Shown in pieces: positions 17,365 to 24,678 of a stretch of 64,000 bases of DNA. How positions within the stretch are numbered: position 1 is the first letter of the stretch; each line of letters starts with the position of its first letter. Location: contig JAEERY010000013.1 of NCBI GenBank assembly GCA_016286035.1, positions 62,001 to 126,000 on the forward strand. Reading direction: 5' to 3'. Position numbers and translations under genes: made by a program. The notes below the pieces were generated by a model. It had not been told where the DNA came from, did no database searches, and saw only the letters and a program-made list of their open reading frames with translations. The DNA comes from Lachnospiraceae bacterium (lineage in GTDB: Bacteria > Bacillota > Clostridia > Lachnospirales > Lachnospiraceae).

Positions 17365-17967
17365 CTATTCTATCGAAGAATATATCTGTTTAATAACTTC
17401 AGCTGCTTCATCATACAAAAAATCTTCGATATAAGCGCTTGCTTCTTTAAGCTTTTCCTTCTGTGTTATTCTGAACGGATATCCCGAAAGCTTACTTACC
17501 AGTTCCTTTGAAAGATCATCATCAAAATCGTCAAGTGCTTCCAAAAGCCTGTCTGCCGTTTCTCTTGCGATCTCAGCAGATATCTCATCCACCGCATGCA
17601 CCTCACCGAGTGAATCAATAGGACTCAGTTTAGCTATAAGATCATCATACAGATCAAGTGCAGGCTTTGTATTCTTTTCAACAGCTTCAGTATTTCCGTT
17701 TCTGGCAGCCGTCTCAAGTTCTTCAAATTCCTTTCCAAGCCGCATTGCCCCTATCATTTTTGAATTGCTCTTAAGAGCATGAACGGTTATCGTAAAGCTT
17801 TCGTAATCTTTAGATCCCAGAGAATTTAGTATCATATCCTTGTTCTTTTCATGATTGTCCCTGTATCTTTTGATCGCCGAAAGATATTTGTCAGTGCCGC
17901 CCGTGTAATCAAGTCCCGACTTGATATCAAGACCTGTTTCATTTAGCCAAGAAATATCATTATTCAT
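17365..17967 (-). CDS. HPt-domain phosphotransfer protein
   Basis: About 200 aa from the ATG at 17967, chosen because GGGGTAG precedes it and it starts 4 nt after the receiver gene's stop; the frame is open slightly further upstream. The four-helix HPt signature is around H63 (TVHALKSNSKMIGA), with the expected small and Lys residues after the histidine. About 85 further helical residues have no recognised domain. Together with two hybrid kinases and a receiver protein it completes a His-Asp-His-Asp relay encoded in one operon. Confidence 0.85.
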   Translation of the reverse strand: MNNDISWLNETGLDIKSGLDYTGGTDKYLSAIKRYRDNHEKNKDMILNSLGSKDYESFTITVHALKSNSKMIGAMRLGKEFEELETAARNGNTEAVEKNTKPALDLYDDLIAKLSPIDSLGEVHAVDEISAEIARETADRLLEALDDFDDDLSKELVSKLSGYPFRITQKEKLKEASAYIEDFLYDEAAEVIKQIYSSIE

Positions 17968-17971
17968 TCTT

Positions 17972-18781
17972 CTACCCCAGTACATCAATAATCTTTGCCA
18001 CCAGTTCGGATTTCTTTGCAGGCTTTACGATATATCCCTGCGGCATCAGTTCGGTAAGTGTCTGGATCACAATATGTTTCTCGCTGATACCCGTTAAAAA
18101 CATCACAGGTAAATCATCAAAACCTTCCATGGTGCGCAGCTCTTTAAGTACCATCGGGCCGTCCTTGTTAGGCATCAGATAGTCAAGCAGTATGATATCC
18201 GGTTTTTTCTTCTTCAAAAATTTAAAAGCAGCATCCCCGGACTTTACAGGTGTGACATCATAAAACTCCTCGAGCTGTTCCTTTATATGAATGAGCTGTT
18301 CGGTATCATCGTCAACTACAAGCACATGCTTTCTTCGATGTCTGTTCTGTGCATCCTCATTGACAAACTCCTTTAAAGTGTTCATCTCCTCATCCATCTT
18401 TTCTGCAAACCTGCTCTCTATCTCAGTCATCTTCTCGTACAGAGCAAACAAAGAAACCGGTCTGGATAGGAAATAAACCTTACTCAGATCCGAATACTTC
18501 ATAAAGAGCTTCTCGTCCTCTTCGTTTGCGATAACTATCGTAACGCAGAGTCCTTTCAGCGTGGCTTCACGCAAAACATCGTAAGCCTTTACGGTATCTT
18601 CTGTCTCATCTCCCAGGCATATGATAACAACCTTGGGAAGTTCTGCCAGCATGATATCAAATACGGCATTCTTATTAGGATTGCATTTCACTATAAAGTA
18701 GCCTCTGTCCTTTTCGAGCCTTTCGGATATATCTCCGGCCACCTTTCTGTTTTTTCCGGTAATAAGCACTTTCAATGTCAT
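17972..18781 (-). CDS. Two-receiver response regulator without output domain
   Basis: 269 aa from the ATG at 18781, which has GAGGA upstream; an in-frame ATG at 18796 lacks an RBS. The first ~120 residues look like a degenerate receiver (LKVLITGKNRKVAGD, IVIANEE) without a convincing phosphoacceptor. A helical linker follows, then a canonical receiver with VVDDD, phosphoacceptor D200 (ILLDYLMPNKDG) and the conserved Lys in YIVKPAKK. There is no DNA-binding or enzymatic output domain, so it may act by protein contact or as a phosphate sink. First gene of the phosphorelay operon; LytTR boxes lie about 95-125 bp upstream. Confidence 0.85.
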   Translation of the reverse strand: MTLKVLITGKNRKVAGDISERLEKDRGYFIVKCNPNKNAVFDIMLAELPKVVIICLGDETEDTVKAYDVLREATLKGLCVTIVIANEEDEKLFMKYSDLSKVYFLSRPVSLFALYEKMTEIESRFAEKMDEEMNTLKEFVNEDAQNRHRRKHVLVVDDDTEQLIHIKEQLEEFYDVTPVKSGDAAFKFLKKKKPDIILLDYLMPNKDGPMVLKELRTMEGFDDLPVMFLTGISEKHIVIQTLTELMPQGYIVKPAKKSELVAKIIDVLG

Positions 18782-18844
18782 ATTTTCATTCCTCATAAAT
18801 AATCATCAGTTATTAAAGCGTATAAAATCACAAGTTTATACTAA

Positions 18845-18877
18845 TAAAAAAAGCACGAAGAATCTCATCTTCGTGCT
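18845..18877 (-). terminator. Terminator of the LytTR-DUF3021 operon, overlapping a LytTR box
   Basis: AGCACGAAGA (18852-18861) pairs perfectly with TCTTCGTGCT (18868-18877), followed on the minus strand by seven T. The outer bases of the stem are shared with the proximal LytTR box. Confidence 0.9.
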
Positions 18878-18905
18878 AAACGGTCGTATTTCATGTCTAA
18901 ACGGT
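18876..18905 (-). promoter_or_regulatory. LytTR box pair upstream of the phosphorelay operon
   Basis: On the minus strand two identical copies of ACCGTTTAG (18897-18905 and 18876-18884) are separated by exactly 12 nt. Both match the LytTR half-site consensus at 9 of 9 positions. A candidate -10, TATAAA (18835-18840), lies past the terminator T-tract, so the kinase promoter would start downstream of the terminator. Confidence 0.88.
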
Positions 18906-18912
18906 CAAAAAA

Positions 18913-19338
18913 CTACTTCTTTTTCCTGAATTCTCTTATTTTTGCATTCATTGTTTTGACCTTTTTTAAATATATCAGATACTGTGTCATCCATATGATA
19001 TAGTAGGCAGCGATCATACACACTGTAGCTATAACAAATCCCACTGTACCGAACTTAAGCCATCCCATATAGAAACTGCATGCATAGAAAACTATCATCG
19101 TAGGTATGAAATGAGTTACCGTTGATCTTAATATCGACCAGTCCTCAATATCATAAACAACAGTCAGTCCCATGGGTATAGCCCCCTGAACACCTCCGAC
19201 AAACAGCAGAAACACATCTCTTCCGGAAATCCCTTGTGCCAGTGAGCCGTCAAAAAAGCTTATCATGACGCCTATCAATATTCCTAAAACAAAACCAACA
19301 CCTGAAAGTATCAGGGCGTTCTTTATCCTTCTGTCCAT
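18913..19338 (-). CDS. DUF3021 membrane protein, partner of LytTR regulator
   Basis: 141 aa with four hydrophobic segments (about 9-30, 40-60, 75-92, 98-120) and a basic C-terminal tail (KKVKTMNAKIREFRKKK), the usual layout of DUF3021. Such proteins are encoded directly after a stand-alone LytTR regulator. In the related LytTR regulatory systems of streptococci the membrane partner restrains the regulator. That role is inferred here from gene order, with only 3 nt between the two genes. Confidence 0.88.
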   Translation of the reverse strand: MDRRIKNALILSGVGFVLGILIGVMISFFDGSLAQGISGRDVFLLFVGGVQGAIPMGLTVVYDIEDWSILRSTVTHFIPTMIVFYACSFYMGWLKFGTVGFVIATVCMIAAYYIIWMTQYLIYLKKVKTMNAKIREFRKKK

Positions 19339-19341
19339 ACT

Positions 19342-19821
19342 CTATACTTCCCCTTTGTTCATTTTGTCGAGTTTTCTTAAAATATCCTTTACATATCTTC
19401 TTGCTACCCAGGTCTCGCTCGCTCCGTCAAAGATGACCCTTATAGTACCCGACATGCTAAGATCAAAACTGAACACTTTTCGCAGATTTATTATCTCAAA
19501 TCTGCTTATACGTACAAAATATCCCTTATCAAGTATCTCTTCGAATTCACGCAATGTTATCTTCGATTCATACTCTTTATCATCAGTGCATACTACAACT
19601 TTTCGGTTCTCGGTATATACACGCATTATATCCTTCTGTTCCAGAAGTATGATACTGTCACCGTCACTTACACTGATGCGCGAAACATCTTCATGAACGC
19701 ACTTTTCAATAGCCTCTATTATCTTGTCTATCTTTTCTGTTCTCTTATCAGCTTTGATGATCACCTGCGGAAATTCGCATGAAAGATCAGTTTCAAAACT
19801 GATATTAACTCTGTTTTCCAT
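19342..19821 (-). CDS. LytTR-family transcriptional regulator without receiver domain
   Basis: 159 aa. The N-terminal ~60 residues are not a receiver. Residues about 60-155 are a LytTR DNA-binding domain (EQKDIMRVYTENRKVVV, LREFEEILDKGYFVRISRFEIINLRKV). With no phosphoacceptor, activity is probably controlled by the DUF3021 membrane partner. Its likely targets in this window are the box pairs at 18876-18905 and 10833-10862. A promoter (19866-19894) precedes it, and no LytTR boxes are seen there, so autoregulation is not evident. The ATG has no clear RBS. Confidence 0.9.
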   Translation of the reverse strand: MENRVNISFETDLSCEFPQVIIKADKRTEKIDKIIEAIEKCVHEDVSRISVSDGDSIILLEQKDIMRVYTENRKVVVCTDDKEYESKITLREFEEILDKGYFVRISRFEIINLRKVFSFDLSMSGTIRVIFDGASETWVARRYVKDILRKLDKMNKGEV

Positions 19822-19865
19822 ATTTAAGACTCTGATATGCCTTTAATTATTTTCTGCTTATCATC

Positions 19866-19894
19866 ATTATATAATCGACTTAATTCTTACGCAA
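19866..19894 (-). promoter_or_regulatory. Promoter of the LytTR-DUF3021 operon
   Basis: TTGCGT (19889-19894), 17-nt spacer, TATAAT (19866-19871) on the minus strand, about 45 bp before the start codon. Confidence 0.7.
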
Positions 19895-19976
19895 CCTGCA
19901 TGCATATGAATAAACGTATCTTTTATACTACAAATACATATAATGTTTTCTTACCGCATAAGCCGGATTTAAAGTA

Positions 19977-21122
19977 TTAATCTACTTCATTCGTATCGAT
20001 GACTATCAATGGGATCGCCATTTCATCTGTTGTGAGTCCAGCATGAACACCAATGAAGGTATCCGCTTCCTCCTTTGTGTTAAAGATCGTAGTATCGCCT
20101 GTTGCAACCGCAAGGTAATCTCCGAGCATATCTTTAAAATAGATATGATCTGTCCCTGTTCCAAACAGTTTACTTTCTATAACCTCTTCTTTGGTCATCA
20201 GGACAAAATCTTCTCCGAACAGACGTATGAATTCATCTTCAAACTTCTTTTTCATATCAGGTTTTATGAACAGATTCAACGCTCTTGGTTCGATCGAAGG
20301 CATTCTAACAAGACATTCCATTATATCGGGATAGTCCTCGATACACAAACACCTTGAATCAATATGGCCATGATCAGCCGTTACTATCAACAGTGAATCT
20401 TCTATTTCGCTGCAAAGTTTATTAACCTTTTGTTCCAGTTTCCTTAATGAATCTATTGCTTCTTTTGTGAAACACCCTTTTTTATGCATTGTGGTATCCG
20501 GTTCATCAAAGTAAGCATAGATATATTTCCTGCCTTCCTTTTTTGACAGACTCTTTATCATATCCGTTATCATATCAAAGCCGTTCGGATACGGTTCAAT
20601 AAAAGGAGCAACGAGATGTGCTTCAATACCCTCATTCTTTAGTCTGTCGATCACGTTTTCATATGAGCAGTATCTGTATGGCACGTTGTAATCGGCTGCC
20701 GGTATTCCGGTTTCCTGTTCCACATTCAAAAAGACCGTTACATTCTTATCTATCTGCGGATAATAGCAGTCCCAGCCCAGCCATCCGTGCTCATTGGGCA
20801 TCTGTCCGCTGAGTACCGAGGTTGTTGCTGCCACGGTCGTAGGCGGAAATGTGGAACTGTACTGCCCTTTAAGATGAGACATAAAGAATCCGTCTTTGCT
20901 AAGATTCTTTTTCATTATGTTTATTCCCATTCCGTCTAGGAGCAATACTATCACATTCCTGTATTCACCTTTAAGATATCTATCCAGCATCGGCAGAGTT
21001 TTGCCTTTGGTTTCAACTCCGAAATAACGCATTACGGAATTAGGCAGATTCGATATACAGTTTTCATAATCAGGCCATGTTTTAAATCTTTTATCCATAT
21101 CTATTCTCTTATTATTCTTCAT
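19977..21122 (-). CDS. Alkaline-phosphatase-superfamily phosphodiesterase
   Basis: 381 aa of the type I phosphodiesterase/nucleotide pyrophosphatase family. LLLDGMG places metal ligand D63; TFPPTTVAATTSVLSG carries the Thr nucleophile (T95 or T96); FDEPDTTMH and TADHGHID supply further metal-binding Asp and His residues. There is no signal peptide or membrane segment, so it is probably cytoplasmic. Its stop overlaps nothing downstream, but its start overlaps the end of the acetyltransferase gene by 11 bp, making it the third gene of a unit with two GNAT proteins. Substrate unknown. Confidence 0.88.
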   Translation of the reverse strand: MKNNKRIDMDKRFKTWPDYENCISNLPNSVMRYFGVETKGKTLPMLDRYLKGEYRNVIVLLLDGMGINIMKKNLSKDGFFMSHLKGQYSSTFPPTTVAATTSVLSGQMPNEHGWLGWDCYYPQIDKNVTVFLNVEQETGIPAADYNVPYRYCSYENVIDRLKNEGIEAHLVAPFIEPYPNGFDMITDMIKSLSKKEGRKYIYAYFDEPDTTMHKKGCFTKEAIDSLRKLEQKVNKLCSEIEDSLLIVTADHGHIDSRCLCIEDYPDIMECLVRMPSIEPRALNLFIKPDMKKKFEDEFIRLFGEDFVLMTKEEVIESKLFGTGTDHIYFKDMLGDYLAVATGDTTIFNTKEEADTFIGVHAGLTTDEMAIPLIVIDTNEVD

Positions 21123-21567
21123 CTGAGATCAGTGATCTTTCCATTCGTATGCAGTCAAATGTGACTCCGTGAAGGATATCATTATTTACTATTTCATATC
21201 CGAGATGTTCATAGAATCCGACGGCAACATCACGGCTTTCAACAACCGCTGTTTTAATCCCGAGTTCTTTTAGCCATTTGTGTGCTTCACTCATGACCAT
21301 CTTTCCGAGACCTTTGTTTCGATAATCCTCAAGGACCACAACACGGCCTATCATCGCCGAATCTTCATCTATCTGGTACATACGACACGTAGCAACAGGA
21401 AATTCATCATCCGTTATTACAATATATTTGGTATCCGGAGTATCATGCTCGTCAAACTCTCTTTGAAGGGTTATGCCATGCTGTCTTGCCATCCCCTGTA
21501 TACGTACATAATATGCTCCGGCCTGTTGCCAGGTCTTGGTTGCTCTGATAACATTAATTTTCATCAT
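21112..21567 (-). CDS. GNAT acetyltransferase
   Basis: 151 aa. The central part IGRVVVLEDYRNKGLGKMVM is the acetyl-CoA-binding motif A (RNKGLG), followed by GIKTAVVESRDVAVGFYEHLGYE, the classic motif B of small GNATs. It is close in layout to ElaA/YitI-type N-acetyltransferases. It overlaps the preceding GNAT gene by 14 bp and the following phosphodiesterase gene by 11 bp, so all three are probably translated together. Substrate unknown. Confidence 0.88.
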   Translation of the reverse strand: MMKINVIRATKTWQQAGAYYVRIQGMARQHGITLQREFDEHDTPDTKYIVITDDEFPVATCRMYQIDEDSAMIGRVVVLEDYRNKGLGKMVMSEAHKWLKELGIKTAVVESRDVAVGFYEHLGYEIVNNDILHGVTFDCIRMERSLISDEE

Positions 21568-22165
21568 TTTTTACCTGTCTTTTATAGCAAAGGCAGTATC
21601 TTGTAACGCCGTTATCGGCTTTAACCGTATTATAAAGTTCACAGCCCAAGTGCTGATACATCCCGGCATATTCCTTCATATCGGTATCAAAAAGAAGCGG
21701 TATGCCAAGCTCATCCGACATATCCTTTGCAAAACATACGAGCTCTTTTGCAATACCCTTTCCTTGATGCTCTTTATCAACACAGACCATCAAGGTATCA
21801 AGATGATGTTCTTTTGCATATCTTGAATTGGAACCGCTTATCTGCTTTACAAAATTTAACATTGCCTTTATCTTACTAAACTCTATTGATGTAAACATCT
21901 TAAACAGCATCTTTATCTGTGGAAGTTTCTTGGCTTTTAAAGAGTCTTCCAGGCCGATGAATCCTGTCAGGTTTTCATTTGCATAGAGTTCACCGGATTG
22001 ATAAACACAGTCCACATACAGATCCATGTATTTTTTTACATCTTCTCTTCTGTCTTCTATAGATCCCCAGTTATGAAAAAGCTCATTTGTCACAAATGCC
22101 TCTCCTATGAGCGTTTTGATTCTGTCTAGTTGTTCTTTTGATAAATTCTCAAGTCTGCTTATCAT
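21554..22165 (-). CDS. GNAT acetyltransferase (second)
   Basis: 203 aa. The N-terminal half is less conserved. The C-terminal half has the GNAT core: HLDTLMVCVDKEHQGKGIAK with acetyl-CoA loop HQGKGIAK, then LLFDTDMKEYAGMYQHLGCE. First gene of a three-gene unit, with AAAGGA upstream of the ATG at 22165. The substrate cannot be deduced. It is unlikely to be ribosomal RimI-type because the region ahead of motif A is longer. Confidence 0.85.
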   Translation of the reverse strand: MISRLENLSKEQLDRIKTLIGEAFVTNELFHNWGSIEDRREDVKKYMDLYVDCVYQSGELYANENLTGFIGLEDSLKAKKLPQIKMLFKMFTSIEFSKIKAMLNFVKQISGSNSRYAKEHHLDTLMVCVDKEHQGKGIAKELVCFAKDMSDELGIPLLFDTDMKEYAGMYQHLGCELYNTVKADNGVTRYCLCYKRQVKNDEN

Positions 22166-22204
22166 ATGAGAAATCCTTTTTCATTTGTATTCAGCCGTTC
22201 TTTT

Positions 22205-22238
22205 AATTAAATGGCATGCTCGTATCTGAGCATGCCAT
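22205..22238 (-). terminator. Terminator of the iorA-iorB-CoA ligase-hydrolase operon
   Basis: ATGGCATGCTC (22211-22221) pairs perfectly with GAGCATGCCAT (22228-22238). The minus strand continues TTTAATTAAAAG. Confidence 0.8.
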
Positions 22239-22263
22239 ATCGGTAACATTATTAACAGATGCT

Positions 22264-22818
22264 TTATCCCACAAAGCTGTCGGTCTTATTCATTACATCC
22301 CTGAGATTGGCTATGTTTTTATCAACATCACCTGATTCAAGGGAATGATTGCATTCGGGATATGAGTATAGCGTTATCTTCTGATCATTGGCTGTCTTCT
22401 TTACTGTATCAACATCAGACCACGGATCATCATCTCCGATAAATGCTATTACATCCTTTGATCTAAAAAGAAATGTTGCTTCAACAGGAGTGTACCATAT
22501 CTGCTTTGCATTCAGGTTATGATCCGATATGTATTTTGCCAGAGCGACAGTCCCTATGCTCTTGCCGATAAATACAATACTGTCATATCCGGAAAAGTCC
22601 ACATCATAAAGCTGCTGTTCAGTCTGCGAACAAGCAAGCATTGCAGCTTTTTTCATCATTGCTGCATTGCCTCTTATCTTTTGTGGCATATCATGATATT
22701 CAATGTTGATCACGTCATATCCCTTGTTTTGCATCAGCTTTGCAGCATAATAAAGCAGCGGTTTATCCTTGTGATATCCTATACCCGGGAATATAACGGC
22801 AAGTTTCTTATCATTCAT
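22264..22818 (-). CDS. Alpha/beta hydrolase
   Basis: 184 aa, compact alpha/beta hydrolase. AVIFPGIGYHKDKP is the oxyanion region, IGKSIGT carries nucleophile S87, FIGDDDPW the acid, and CNHSLES the histidine. No lid domain and no signal peptide, so a small cytosolic esterase/thioesterase-like enzyme is likely. It follows the CoA ligase gene by 23 nt and is the last gene before a terminator, so it may hydrolyse a CoA ester or related product of the aryl-acid pathway; this is contextual. Confidence 0.8.
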   Translation of the reverse strand: MNDKKLAVIFPGIGYHKDKPLLYYAAKLMQNKGYDVINIEYHDMPQKIRGNAAMMKKAAMLACSQTEQQLYDVDFSGYDSIVFIGKSIGTVALAKYISDHNLNAKQIWYTPVEATFLFRSKDVIAFIGDDDPWSDVDTVKKTANDQKITLYSYPECNHSLESGDVDKNIANLRDVMNKTDSFVG

Positions 22819-22841
22819 GTTAGGATCTCCGGCAGCTAAAA

Positions 22842-24083
22842 CTATTCTTCTCTGTGGTCAAATACTCTCTTGGTCTTCTTTTCTGATCTGGGAAGGGTTC
22901 CGACAGGCACAACCGTAACACGGGGAGTTACATTCATCTTAGACTTGAATGCTTCTTTTATGAGCATGCCGGTCTTTTCGAAGTTAACTCTTCCTTCTGC
23001 CTCAGCTGTTATAAGGATGACATCTTTATTTATCTCATCATCATGAGCGATGTTTATGTTATATTCACTTGATACTCCGTCTATCTGTCCAAGAAGCTCT
23101 TCTACCTGACTCGGGAACATGTTAACACCGTGAACCTTGAACATGTCATCGCTTCTACCCCTGATGATATCAAGTCGGGGATACTTTGAACCGCACGGAC
23201 ATTCTCCTGGAATGATACGTGAAAGGTCATGTGTCCTGAATCTGATCAAAGGAGCACCCTCTTTTACAAGAGTAGTGATAACGATCTCGCCTTCTTCTCC
23301 ATCCTCAACGTTTTCTCCCGTCACAGGATCGATTATCTCGATATACAGATAATCATCCCAGTAATGCATTCCTGTCTGCTTATTACAGTTAATACCTATA
23401 CCGGGTCCGTATATCTCGGTAAGACCGTATATGTCATAGAGTTCTATACCGAGCTTGTCATGGATATATTCTCTCTTCTTCTCGCTCCAGCGCTCAGAAC
23501 CGATTACTCCCTTCTTAAGGAAGATATCCTTCTTCATGCCTCTGCGTTCTATCTCCTCCGCTAAAAGAAGCGCATAAGATGATGTTGCACAGAGTACTGT
23601 AGCTTTAAGATCGACCATCATCTGAAGCTGCTTTTCGGTATTTCCGGGTCCCATAGGGATAGCCATTGCTCCGAGTTTTTCACAGCCTGCCTGAAATCCT
23701 ATGCCTGCAGTCCATAGTCCGTATCCGGGTGTTATCTGAATCCTGTCTTTTTCAGTGATGCCTGCAGTCTCATAACATCTGGCAAACATTACAGCCCAAT
23801 CATCAACGTCTTTTGCTGTATAGGGAATTATTACCGGTTTTCCTGTTGTACCCGAAGAAGAATGTATACGTACAACTTCTTCATCGCTTACAGCCTGAAT
23901 TCCAAGCGGATATGCATTTCTCAGATCAGCCTTGCTGGAAAAGGGTATCTTTTCAAAGTCCTCCTGTGAACTTACGCCTGTTATGCCCGCATCACGGTAC
24001 ATCTTTCCGTAATAACTGTCGGTTTTGATCAGTCTCTTGATCTGTGCATCAACCTGTTTAATCTGTGTCTCATTAAGTCTCAT
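22842..24083 (-). CDS. Phenylacetate-CoA ligase family protein
   Basis: 413 aa, adenylate-forming enzyme of the PaaK type (shorter than acyl-CoA synthetases). HSSSGTTGKPVIIPY is the P-loop, YDIYGLTEIYGPG the A5-like motif, FRTHDLSRI the Arg/Asp ATP-binding motif, and SDDMFKVHGVNMFPSQVE with the C-terminal lid containing RSEKKTKRV. A CPCGSKYPRLD Cys pair is typical of anaerobic PaaK homologues. It begins one nucleotide after iorB, so it should convert the aryl acetate or its relatives from the IorAB reaction to the CoA thioester, or the reverse with ATP formation. Confidence 0.92.
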   Translation of the reverse strand: MRLNETQIKQVDAQIKRLIKTDSYYGKMYRDAGITGVSSQEDFEKIPFSSKADLRNAYPLGIQAVSDEEVVRIHSSSGTTGKPVIIPYTAKDVDDWAVMFARCYETAGITEKDRIQITPGYGLWTAGIGFQAGCEKLGAMAIPMGPGNTEKQLQMMVDLKATVLCATSSYALLLAEEIERRGMKKDIFLKKGVIGSERWSEKKREYIHDKLGIELYDIYGLTEIYGPGIGINCNKQTGMHYWDDYLYIEIIDPVTGENVEDGEEGEIVITTLVKEGAPLIRFRTHDLSRIIPGECPCGSKYPRLDIIRGRSDDMFKVHGVNMFPSQVEELLGQIDGVSSEYNINIAHDDEINKDVILITAEAEGRVNFEKTGMLIKEAFKSKMNVTPRVTVVPVGTLPRSEKKTKRVFDHREE

Positions 24084-24084
24084 G

Positions 24085-24678
24085 TTAATTCTCCTTTGCC
24101 TTCCCTATTTCAAAACCGCATAAGAATGCTTCGAGGTTTTTCTCTTTGAATTTTGCAGGTACTCTCTTTTCTATCTCTGATGTTATTGTATCCTTTGATA
24201 TTTCAAGCCTGCCCGAACCGGCTGCTATACCAAGTAAAAGAATGTTAAGGAACTTTGCCGAACCGAGTTTTTTACATTCTTCTTCACCGTCTACAAAGAT
24301 ACAGTTTACATTCTTTTCAAGGTATTTGATCATTTCGCTGCCGTCATATCCTGTTTCAGCAAGTGACTCTGTAACCGGCTTTACGGCAGATGTGTTTACG
24401 ACCGCAAGACCGTTGCTTGACAGATAGCCTATATTTCTTACAACCTCAGCAGGCTCAAATCCAATGATAAGATCTGCCTTTGCGCTTGGTATCATGGGCG
24501 AATAGGCATCATCTCCTATCCTTACATGACTTGTCACAGGACCTCCTCTTTGAGCCATTCCTATAGTCTCGGCAGAATGTACTGTATTATTCTCGCTCAT
24601 GGCAGAAGCGGCTATTATCCTGGATGCCAGTACGGTTCCCTGTCCGCCGACACCACAGATCAGTATATCTTTATTCAT
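24085..24678 (-). CDS. iorB: Indolepyruvate ferredoxin oxidoreductase beta subunit
   Basis: 197 aa gamma-type domain of 2-oxoacid:ferredoxin oxidoreductases. NKDILICGVGGQGTVLASRI is the characteristic glycine-rich start, followed by ETIGMAQRGGPVTSHVRIG and ADLIIGFEPAE. It works with IorA to oxidatively decarboxylate aryl pyruvates (indolepyruvate, phenylpyruvate, hydroxyphenylpyruvate) to aryl-acetyl-CoA with reduction of ferredoxin. Its start overlaps iorA by 8 bp, implying coupled 1:1 synthesis. Confidence 0.95.
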   Translation of the reverse strand: MNKDILICGVGGQGTVLASRIIAASAMSENNTVHSAETIGMAQRGGPVTSHVRIGDDAYSPMIPSAKADLIIGFEPAEVVRNIGYLSSNGLAVVNTSAVKPVTESLAETGYDGSEMIKYLEKNVNCIFVDGEEECKKLGSAKFLNILLLGIAAGSGRLEISKDTITSEIEKRVPAKFKEKNLEAFLCGFEIGKAKEN

